This document shows, piece after piece, positions 1-6,138 of a stretch of DNA of 6,138 bases. Source of the stretch: JBOGJI01 sp050747865. Lineage in GTDB: Bacteria > Acidobacteriota > Thermoanaerobaculia > Multivoradales > JAHEKO01. The translations under genes were made by a program, and so were the position numbers. How positions within the stretch are numbered: position 1 is the first letter of the stretch; every line of letters starts with the position of its first letter. The notes beneath the pieces were generated by a model that did no database searches, was not told where the DNA came from, and saw only the letters and a list, made by a program, of their open reading frames with translations. The stretch is from NCBI GenBank assembly GCA_050747865.1, contig JBOGJI010000365.1, forward strand, positions 1 through 6,138, read 5' to 3'.

Positions 1-1515
1 GTCTCGGGCGGCCTCGCCCGGGCGAGCTGGGACTTCCTCGCCGAGGAGCGCCGGTTCGGCTCCACGTTCGGGCCCGATCTCCCGGTGTGGGTGGCGCTGC
101 TGGTGCTGCCCCTGTCCTTCGCGCTCATCGCCTGGCGCCTCGGCCGGGGGGCCGGCGACGGCTGGGGGCTGCGGGTCGGCGGCCTCGCGGCCGCCGTCGC
201 CGGGTGGTGGCTGGCCGGAACCGAGCTGCTCGCCGGCCTGCCCGCCTGGCCGGGCCTGGTGCTGCTGCTGGTCGCCACCGTGGCCGGCCTGCCGATCTTC
301 GCCGCCATCGGCGGCGCCGCGATCCTGCTCTTCCTCGCCGATGGTGTGCCGGCGGCGGCGGTGCCGCTCGAGACCTACAGCCTGAACGTCTCGGCCACGC
401 TGCCGGCCATCCCCCTCTTCACCCTCGCCGGTTTCCTGCTCGCCGAGGGCACGACCTCCAAGCGGCTGCTGCGGCTGTTCCGCGCCTGGGTGGGGTGGCT
501 GCCCGGCGGGACGGCGATCGTCTGCGCCTTCGTCTGCGCCTTCTTCACCGTGCTCACTGGCGGCTCGGGGGTGACCATCCTGGCGCTGGGCGCCCTGCTG
601 TTCGCGGCGCTGCGCGAAGAGGGCTACGGGGAGCGCTTCTCGCTCGGGCTCTTGACCTCCTCCGGCGCTCTGGGCCTGCTGTGGCCGCCGGCGCTGCCGC
701 TCATCCTCTACGCCGTGGTGGCGGGCGTGGCGGTCGACGACCTGTTCCTTGCCGGGATCGTGCCGGGGACGCTGCTCGTCGCCCTGGTCGCGCTTTGGGG
801 CGTGATGACGGCGCGGCGGCGCAGCACCCGGCGCCAGGAGTTCATCTGGGCCGAGGCGAGGGCGGCGCTGTGGGGGGCCAAGTGGGAGCTGCTGCTGCCG
901 CCGTTCATTCTCCTCGCCGTCTTTGGCGGCTTCGCCACCCTGGTCGAGGCGTCGGCCTTGACCGTGCTCTACTGCTTCCTGGTCCAGGCCGTCGCCCACC
1001 GCGACCTGTCGCTCAGGCGCGATCTGCCGCGCGTCCTCAAGCACTGCGTGGTGCTGCTCGGCGGTGTGCTGGTGATCCTCGGCGTCGCCAAGGGTTTCAC
1101 CAACTACCTGGTGGACGCCCAGGTGGCCTCGATGCTCGTCGACTGGACCCAGACCCACATCGGCTCCCGGCTGCTGTTCCTGCTGGCGCTCAACCTGGTG
1201 CTGCTGCTCGTCGGCTGCCTGATGGACATCTTCTCGGCCATCGTGGTGGTGGTGCCGCTGATCCTGCCGCTGGCAGCGGCGTTCGGCGTCGACCCCATCC
1301 ACCTCGGCATCCTGTTCGTCGCCAACCTGGAGTTGGGGTACCTGACGCCGCCGGTCGGCCTCAACCTCTTCCTCGCCTCCTACCGCTTCGACCGGCCGTT
1401 GCTGGAGGTGGCGCGCTCGGTCCTGCCGGCGCTGCTGCTGCTCGCCCTCGGCGTGCTGCTCATCACCTACGTCCCCGCCATGACGCTGTGGCTTCCCGGA
1501 CTCTTCGCAGATTAG
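1..1515 (+). CDS. TRAP transporter fused DctQM permease, 5'-truncated by window edge
   Basis: This is the inner-membrane permease of a tripartite ATP-independent periplasmic (TRAP) transporter. Such permeases import organic acids, typically with sodium, from a periplasmic binding protein that is not in this window. The frame is open from base 1, so the GTG at 85 is an internal valine and the true start lies upstream. Counting the first codon as residue 1 (504 visible residues), residues 1-48 look like the end of a DctQ small subunit, with a last membrane helix at about 29-46. Residues 57-73 form an extra hydrophobic segment resembling the connector helix known in fused SiaQM-type permeases. 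From about residue 79 a full-length DctM domain follows (about 425 residues, the usual size). Its family landmarks are TGGSGVT (186-192), the stretch at 225-238 with WPPALP, GGFATLVEAS (309-318), LMDIFSA (407-413) and TPPVGLNLF (449-457). The substrate cannot be told. The gene ends TAG at 1513-1515, 10 bases from the stop of the convergent neighbour. The family call is secure; the fusion is very likely. Confidence 0.93.
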   Translation, partial: VSGGLARASWDFLAEERRFGSTFGPDLPVWVALLVLPLSFALIAWRLGRGAGDGWGLRVGGLAAAVAGWWLAGTELLAGLPAWPGLVLLLVATVAGLPIFAAIGGAAILLFLADGVPAAAVPLETYSLNVSATLPAIPLFTLAGFLLAEGTTSKRLLRLFRAWVGWLPGGTAIVCAFVCAFFTVLTGGSGVTILALGALLFAALREEGYGERFSLGLLTSSGALGLLWPPALPLILYAVVAGVAVDDLFLAGIVPGTLLVALVALWGVMTARRRSTRRQEFIWAEARAALWGAKWELLLPPFILLAVFGGFATLVEASALTVLYCFLVQAVAHRDLSLRRDLPRVLKHCVVLLGGVLVILGVAKGFTNYLVDAQVASMLVDWTQTHIGSRLLFLLALNLVLLLVGCLMDIFSAIVVVVPLILPLAAAFGVDPIHLGILFVANLELGYLTPPVGLNLFLASYRFDRPLLEVARSVLPALLLLALGVLLITYVPAMTLWLPGLFAD

Positions 1516-1525
1516 AGACGCCGCG

Positions 1526-4447
1526 TCATTTCCACAGCTTCAGCACGGCGATGAACGCGGTGAAGCCGTCCTCGGGGCCGGCCACCGGGAAGCCCACGTC
1601 GAGCTGGATCAGCGTCTCCCAAGGCCCCATGAAGCTGCCGGCCAGGCCGGCGCCGGCGAGCAGCTCGCGGTCGAGCCCGGCCGCGTCGTCCGTCGCCCAG
1701 GCCGCGTCGCCCAGGACGTCCAGGCGCAGGTGCTCGCTGACCCCGAAGCCGTAGCTCAGGTGCGCCGCCAGCGCCTCTTCGGCGCGCACCTTGCCGGACT
1801 GGTAGCCGCGCACGCGCGCGGGGCTGAAGCGGCTGAAGTCGTATTTGCTGAAGCGATCGAGGCTCTCGCCTCCCAGGTATTGGGCCTCGACGCTGAAGCG
1901 CTGGAAGCTGGGGAGGTCGAAGTCCTTGGCGATGCCGGCGTCCCAGAGCGTGAACTGATCGGTGTCGGGATCGAACGCGCTGTCCGGCAGGCCCCAGGGC
2001 TCCCACTCGGAGCGCCGATGCCAGGACGCGTTCGCCCGCAGCCGGTATCCGGCGCGGTCGTAGCGCAGGCCCAGCGAGGCGGCGTGCTCCAGGTGGTCAG
2101 AGGGCAGCCGAAACTCCTCGACCGTCTCGTCGGTGCGGCCGAAGTTGCGGTAGGTGAGCTCGTAGCCCGCCTGCAGCTTGCCGAACGAGCCCACCGGATG
2201 GCCGAGGTTGAGCTCGACGTTGGGCGCCAGCTCTTCCACCTCCTCGTCGAGGACCTGGCGGCCGTCGCGGTAGATCTTGTCTTCGGAGGGCACGGCCAGC
2301 GCGAAGAGGTGCACCCCGGCGTCGAAGCGGGTGCCGAAGAGCCCCGGATTGGAGAGGCTGGCGTTGAGCAGCGCGCCGCCGAAGAAGACGTTGAGCTGCG
2401 ATCCGCTGTCGCGGAAGTCGAGATCGAGGTAGTTGAGCCCGGCCAGCGGCAGCGGATAGTCGAGCGAGTCGTCGTGGAAGACGCCGCCGAGGAGGAACAG
2501 CCGGCTGGTGTCGAACTCGTCCTGCACCCTGCGCTCGCCGGTCTCGCCGTCCTTCACCAGATAGCGCAGCCCGGCGTCGGTGTCGCGCACCATGGTCGCC
2601 TCGGACCGGTGGGCGGCGTCGCGCGCCGCGGCGAAGCCGTCGCCGTTGACGACCAGCTCGATGATCTCGCTTTCCCGCTCCACGGCCAGCGTGGTATTGA
2701 GGACCGAGAAGATCTGGTGGCTGACCGTGTGCAGCGGCAGCACGTAGGCGGCGTCCTTCCAGGGAGCCGGCCGCCCCTGCGCGTCGACCGGCCGGTAGTC
2801 GTGCCGCTCCTCGTTCGAGATCACGTCGCCTTCGAGACCGACCTGCACCGCCCGCACCCGCACGCGGGAGTAGAGCTGCCGGTCGACCCACACCGTGCCC
2901 CGGTACCGCCGGCCGTCGCCGGCCTCCGGCCCAGCGGGCTCGAAGTCGACCACCCAGCAATCCCGTCCGGCCACGGTGCCGGTATCGCGCAGGCTGTAGC
3001 GGTACTGCTGGGTGAACAGGATCTCCAGCGGCTGCGCCGCCGCTTTCTCCGGCTGCACCAGGGGGATCTCCGGGATGCGCTTGCCGCGCCAGCGCACCCC
3101 GTTGATGTAGAAATCGCGCCACACCCACTCGGTGCCGCCGTCGCCGTCGCTAAAGTAGGGCCCGGTGAAGGTGGCCTCGACGGTCTGCCCGGCCCCGCTG
3201 CCCTGGAAGCGCATGTGGGTGGTGTTGAGCGCCTGGTAGTGCTCGATGCGCCGGGCCTGGGCGTCCTCGAATGCCTGCAGGCGGCGCAGGATCTCCTCGA
3301 CCGGGATCTGCCGCTCGTCGCGCACCTGCACCTCGGCCTCGACGTCCTCGAGCCCCGCGATCTCGCCGGCGCCGGCGCGCGCCAGACGGAGGACCAACGC
3401 CGGCTCGGGGTCCGCCACCTCGACGACCACGGCCTCCGGCGTGCGCCGCATGCCGAACAGGGGGATCGGGTCGGCGCTGTCGATGAGGCTCCACTCGGGC
3501 GAGCCCAGCGTGGGGTCGGCGAAGCGCACCTCGACCGCGCCCGCGGCCGGATTCCGCGGCGCCACCACCACCCGCAGCCCCAGGTCCTCGCCACGCACGA
3601 AGCTCCAGCCGGTGAGCGCCCCTTGCGGCGCCGAATGCGGATCGAAGCTCAGGTCGCCGGCAAACTCGCGCGCCAGGAGCTTGAGCACCGGCATCAGCGG
3701 CGCCGGCCGTTCCGCGGCGAAGAACGTGATCGGCGCGCCCGCGGCGGCGTGCCGCGCCGCCACCGCCAGCGCCGCCTTCGCGGCCCGCGGCTGGGGCGCG
3801 GCGAAGATCACGGCCGTCTTGCCGGGGTCGAGCGCCCGCAGCGCTTCGAGAGCCACGGGCAGGCCTTCGAGCGGCGGCATCAGGGCCAGCCCCTCGAAAT
3901 ACGCCGGAATCTCCTCGTCATAGAACGCCTCGAGCACGGCAGGATCCGCCGGCACCGGCCCGGCCAGCACCCGCACCCCCTGCCGCACCCCGTCGATCGC
4001 CACCGCCGCCCGTTTGAGCAGGAACCGGTAATCGTCCCATGCGGTGGACGGCCGCCCTCCCGGTCGCCACTCGACCTGGACATGGGTGCTCGCCGGCGCC
4101 CGCTCCAGGATCGCGACGGCGGCCTCGAGCTCCCCCTCGAGACGCGCGAGATGCTCGACGAGGGGTTCAGGCGTGCGGAACTGCAGTCGCAGCCACGGAG
4201 TGCCTCCGGCCGCCGCAACAGCGCCCGCGAGGGAGCCGTCGGCGGTGCCGTCCAGCGCCATCGGCCAGGCCACGTAGAGCCGTTGGTCAGGCTCGATCTT
4301 TGGCGCCGCCGCCAGCGCCTCGATCACCGCAGCCGGGGACTCGACGGCAAGGCCGCCGCAGGGCAGGCACGGAGGGGTTTGCGCGGCTAAGAGATTGGGG
4401 AGAGCAAAGGACAGGCCGAGAACGAGAACAGGGATCCGGTCACGCAT
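1526..4447 (-). CDS. Secreted composite protein with C-terminal Omp85-like outer-membrane beta-barrel; function unknown
   Basis: This complete 973-residue protein is not a named family I recognise. The ATG at 4447 is preferred because it is followed at once by a signal peptide: charged MRDR, a hydrophobic core at 5-21, and likely cleavage after LLAA (22). The frame stays open upstream to 4531, but that adds 28 arginine/proline-rich residues that would bury the signal. No Shine-Dalgarno is visible before the ATG. Residues 30-360 read like a clan-A glycoside-hydrolase barrel plus beta-sandwich without its catalytic glutamates. Residues 380-600 are LolA-like, with repeated strands such as RYRGTVWVDRQLYSRVRV (514-531). 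Residues about 640-973 are amphipathic strands of a beta-barrel. They carry VRGY (879-882, the Omp85 loop-6 motif) and G932-x-G934, GP (941-942) and D950-x-G952-x-P954, and end in the aromatic-rich LWK. Export to the outer membrane is therefore likely. A lipid- or protein-handling role is only inference. An alternative is an Acidobacteria-type barrel of unrelated function. Confidence 0.9.
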   Translation of the reverse strand: MRDRIPVLVLGLSFALPNLLAAQTPPCLPCGGLAVESPAAVIEALAAAPKIEPDQRLYVAWPMALDGTADGSLAGAVAAAGGTPWLRLQFRTPEPLVEHLARLEGELEAAVAILERAPASTHVQVEWRPGGRPSTAWDDYRFLLKRAAVAIDGVRQGVRVLAGPVPADPAVLEAFYDEEIPAYFEGLALMPPLEGLPVALEALRALDPGKTAVIFAAPQPRAAKAALAVAARHAAAGAPITFFAAERPAPLMPVLKLLAREFAGDLSFDPHSAPQGALTGWSFVRGEDLGLRVVVAPRNPAAGAVEVRFADPTLGSPEWSLIDSADPIPLFGMRRTPEAVVVEVADPEPALVLRLARAGAGEIAGLEDVEAEVQVRDERQIPVEEILRRLQAFEDAQARRIEHYQALNTTHMRFQGSGAGQTVEATFTGPYFSDGDGGTEWVWRDFYINGVRWRGKRIPEIPLVQPEKAAAQPLEILFTQQYRYSLRDTGTVAGRDCWVVDFEPAGPEAGDGRRYRGTVWVDRQLYSRVRVRAVQVGLEGDVISNEERHDYRPVDAQGRPAPWKDAAYVLPLHTVSHQIFSVLNTTLAVERESEIIELVVNGDGFAAARDAAHRSEATMVRDTDAGLRYLVKDGETGERRVQDEFDTSRLFLLGGVFHDDSLDYPLPLAGLNYLDLDFRDSGSQLNVFFGGALLNASLSNPGLFGTRFDAGVHLFALAVPSEDKIYRDGRQVLDEEVEELAPNVELNLGHPVGSFGKLQAGYELTYRNFGRTDETVEEFRLPSDHLEHAASLGLRYDRAGYRLRANASWHRRSEWEPWGLPDSAFDPDTDQFTLWDAGIAKDFDLPSFQRFSVEAQYLGGESLDRFSKYDFSRFSPARVRGYQSGKVRAEEALAAHLSYGFGVSEHLRLDVLGDAAWATDDAAGLDRELLAGAGLAGSFMGPWETLIQLDVGFPVAGPEDGFTAFIAVLKLWK

Positions 4448-4492
4448 GGAAGGCGAAGGATACCCGCAAGCCGCATGCCCGCCTATCCGTAG

Positions 4493-4545
4493 CGGCCGAG
4501 CTCGTCTCGGCCGTGGTTGCGTGGCACGCACTCTTCTCGGCCGAG
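4493..4545. repeat. Three copies of a CTCGGCCG element, partly palindromic
   Basis: The octamer ctcggccg occurs at 4506-4513 and 4536-4543, and its reverse complement cggccgag at 4493-4500 and, overlapping, 4538-4545, so the right-hand copy is itself the palindrome ctcggccgag. The left pair can form an 8-bp stem with a 5-base loop (4501-4505), which would exclude the longer hairpin using the right-hand copy. A 13-base direct repeat with one mismatch (4501-4513 and 4531-4543, period 30) underlies the pattern. The repeats are directly visible. Whether they form a protein-binding site, an attenuator or a chance GC-rich duplication cannot be decided here. Confidence 0.5.
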
Positions 4546-4548
4546 ACG
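4503..4548 (-). terminator. Strong nested hairpin after the antiporter gene; candidate terminator without U-tract
   Basis: A perfect 11-bp inverted repeat (4503-4513 cgtctcggccg against 4538-4548 cggccgagacg) encloses 24 bases. Inside these sits a second stem of 5 bp (4518-4522 tgcgt and 4526-4530 acgca) with a 3-base loop. In minus-strand RNA this folds into one long, very GC-rich hairpin. It begins 34 bases after the antiporter stop and ends 55 bases before the ATG of the barrel protein. That location suits a terminator or an mRNA-stabilising 3' structure for the antiporter message. No run of U follows, so a classical intrinsic terminator is not demonstrated. The structure is seen directly; the function is inferred. 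Confidence 0.4.
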
Positions 4549-4582
4549 GGGCACCGCGCCGCGCAGCGGCGTGGTCCGGTCG

Positions 4583-6138
4583 CTACGCCTCGGCGCGACG
4601 GCCAAGCCAGAGGAGGCCGGCGACGATCACCAGCGCGCCCACCGCCAGAGAGATCCAGGGGCTCAGGCCCCAGGCGGTCGGGATGTCTCCGATCGCCATC
4701 CCCACCACCCCCACCGCCAGGGCGTAGGGGAGCTGCGTGCGCACGTGCGCGATGTGGTCGCAGCCGGTCGACAGGCTGGACAGGATCGTGGTGTCCGAGA
4801 TCGGCGAGCAGTGATCCCCCCAGACACTGCCCGCCAGCACCGAGGAGATGGTGCCGAGCTGGAAGGTGTAGTAGAGCGGATCGGTCACCGCATGCCCGGC
4901 GGCCAGGGACAGGCCGTGGGCGATGGGAATGACCAGCGGCATGAGGATTCCCATGGTGCCCCAGGAGGTGCCGGTGGCGAAGGCGATCCCGGCCGAGACC
5001 AGGAAGGTCAGCACCGGCATCCAATGCGGCGACAGCACCCCCTGGGTGAGCCCCACCACATAGTCGGCGGTCTGCAGCGCCTCGCAGACCGAGCCGATCG
5101 ACCAGGCGAGGACGAGCACGATCAGCGCCAGCAACATCGAGCGGAAGCCGTTCACCATCGCCTCGGTGCTCTCGCGCAGGGTGAGGATCCGCTGCGCGAT
5201 CGGCAGCACGAAGGCGGCGGCGACCCCGGAGAGGCTCGCCCAGGTCAACGCCTGGAAGCTGTTGGCATTGGCGAAGATGTCGCGCACCCGCGCCAGCCCG
5301 GAGGCCTGCGAATCAGCGATCGTCGCCGACCCCGTGAGCCAGAGCCCGACGAGGGTGACGGCGACCACGGTCAAGATCGGCAGCAAGGCGTTGCGGGCCC
5401 TGAGCGGCGCCCCCTCCGGCGGCTCCTGCCCGCGCTCGCTGACGTTGGCGAGCGGCTGGGCGTCGTCGGCCAGCACCTTGCCCTCGCGCCTGGCACGCCG
5501 TTCGGCGCGCAGCATAGGCCCGAAGTCGCGGCCGGAGACCGCGATCGTGAGGCCCGCGACCAGGGCGAGTATGGGGTAGAAGCGGAAGGGGATGGTGCCG
5601 ACGAAGGTGGCGAAGGCGTTGAACGGCAGCTCGAGCTCCTGGAAGGCGGCGGCGATGAGCCCGACCTCGAAGCCGATCCAGGTCGACAGCGGCACGATGC
5701 TGGCCACCGGCGCCGCCGTCGAGTCGACGATGTAGGCGAGCTTTTCGCGGCTGATGCGCAGCCGGTCGCTGATCGGCCGCATCGTCGGCCCGACGATCAG
5801 CGCGTTGGCGTAGTCGTCGAAGAAGACCATCACGCCCATGCCCCAGGCGGCGAGCTGGCCGCGCCGGCTGTCGGTGGCGAAGCCGCGCAGGCGCTCGACG
5901 ATGCCGCGGGTGCCGCCGCTGCGGTTGATCAGCCCCACCAGCCCGCCGAGGAGCGTGGTGAACACCAGGATGCTCACGTGGTCCTTGTCGGTCATCGCCT
6001 CGATGACGAAGCGATCGATCGAGCGGGCGAACGCAGTCGCCGGGTTGCCGCCGGCGAGGATCAGCGCTCCGGTGAAGACCCCGGCGAACAGCGACAGCAG
6101 GACGTCCTTGAACAGCAGCGCCAGGGCGATCGCCACCA
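4583..6138 (-). CDS. NhaC-family Na+/H+ antiporter, N-terminus beyond window edge
   Basis: This is an inner-membrane secondary transporter of the NhaC family (Pfam PF03553), whose members exchange sodium for protons or, in some branches, move substrates such as malate/lactate or amino acids. The visible frame runs off the right edge. The GTG at 6136 fits an internal valine in the first membrane helix, so perhaps a short N-terminal stretch is missing. Counting that codon as residue 1 (517 visible), the membrane segments alternate with family-diagnostic motifs. FFDDYANALIVGPTMRPISD lies at 105-124 and STAAPVASIVPLSTWIG at 139-155. FATGTSWGTMGILMPL is at 386-401, and GSVWGDHCSPISDTTILSS at 436-454 is the hallmark re-entrant region with its acidic residues. 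A hydrophilic, charged loop of about 50 residues (202-250) separates the two halves. The protein ends in RRAEA, stop TAG at 4583-4585. The next gene on this strand begins 135 bases downstream, past a hairpin. The family is certain; the transported substrate is not determinable. Confidence 0.94.
   Translation of the reverse strand, partial: VAIALALLFKDVLLSLFAGVFTGALILAGGNPATAFARSIDRFVIEAMTDKDHVSILVFTTLLGGLVGLINRSGGTRGIVERLRGFATDSRRGQLAAWGMGVMVFFDDYANALIVGPTMRPISDRLRISREKLAYIVDSTAAPVASIVPLSTWIGFEVGLIAAAFQELELPFNAFATFVGTIPFRFYPILALVAGLTIAVSGRDFGPMLRAERRARREGKVLADDAQPLANVSERGQEPPEGAPLRARNALLPILTVVAVTLVGLWLTGSATIADSQASGLARVRDIFANANSFQALTWASLSGVAAAFVLPIAQRILTLRESTEAMVNGFRSMLLALIVLVLAWSIGSVCEALQTADYVVGLTQGVLSPHWMPVLTFLVSAGIAFATGTSWGTMGILMPLVIPIAHGLSLAAGHAVTDPLYYTFQLGTISSVLAGSVWGDHCSPISDTTILSSLSTGCDHIAHVRTQLPYALAVGVVGMAIGDIPTAWGLSPWISLAVGALVIVAGLLWLGRRAEA

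Noticed and set aside
1517..1527. Small inverted repeat gacg-ccg-cgtc at the convergent gene junction as a bidirectional terminator
   Set aside because: The stem is only 4 bp and no T-run of useful length follows on either side.
87..1754. A second long plus-strand frame overlapping the TRAP gene
   Set aside because: It is out of frame with the conserved DctM motifs, and its product is rich in arginine, alanine, glycine and proline, as expected of a GC-rich shadow.
1730..4390. A 2661-base open frame on the plus strand opposite the barrel-protein gene
   Set aside because: It is a shadow: stops are rare in this GC-rich sequence. Its product is an arginine/histidine/alanine-rich string without domains, whereas the minus-strand protein has a signal peptide and recognisable motifs.
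4448..4502. Promoter for the barrel-protein gene
   Set aside because: No -35/-10 pair with credible spacing is visible on the minus strand. TTGCGG and TATCCT occur but are nearly adjacent.
4448..4531. Upstream extension of the barrel protein to a start at 4531
   Set aside because: It would add 28 arginine- and proline-rich residues in front of a clear signal peptide and would cover most of the hairpin region.
4440..5024. Minus-strand frame overlapping the end of the antiporter and the spacer
   Set aside because: It is in a different frame from the GDHCSPISDTT motif region, has no recognisable domain, and ends in the intergenic gap; it is treated as a shadow.

Overview
The window comes from a GC-rich (by eye close to 70%) Gram-negative bacterium. 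The diderm assignment rests on the content: a TRAP transporter, which normally works with a periplasmic binding protein, and a secreted protein ending in an outer-membrane-type beta-barrel. From memory, the barrel protein resembles uncharacterised proteins of Acidobacteriota, but no search was run, so the phylum is a guess. There is no rRNA, tRNA, insertion sequence, CRISPR array or phage gene.

Layout: three protein genes fill almost all of the window. (1) Bases 1-1515, plus strand: the 3' part of a TRAP transporter membrane gene. The frame is open from the first base, and the visible protein starts inside a DctQ-type small subunit and runs straight into a complete DctM-type large subunit, so it is a fused DctQM permease cut by the window edge. 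(2) Bases 1526-4447, minus strand: a complete 973-residue secreted protein. It has a signal peptide, a region that reads like a degenerate clan-A glycoside-hydrolase barrel, a LolA-like middle, and a C-terminal beta-barrel with the VRGY and G-x-G...GP...D-x-G-x-P signatures of the Omp85 superfamily. (3) Bases 4583-6138, minus strand: an NhaC-family cation/proton antiporter lacking its N-terminus at the right window edge.

Genes 1 and 2 converge with only 10 bases between their stop codons. Genes 3 and 2 run in the same direction, separated by 135 bases. That gap holds a strong hairpin (perfect 11-bp stem plus a nested 5-bp stem) and a third copy of the stem sequence that could form an alternative, competing hairpin. 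It may terminate or attenuate antiporter transcription, but there is no U-tract.

Nothing in the sequence ties the three genes into one pathway. Two are secondary ion-driven inner-membrane transporters, and the third is an outer-membrane protein of unknown function. The barrel protein is the most interesting element because of its composite architecture; the rest looks like ordinary chromosomal housekeeping.
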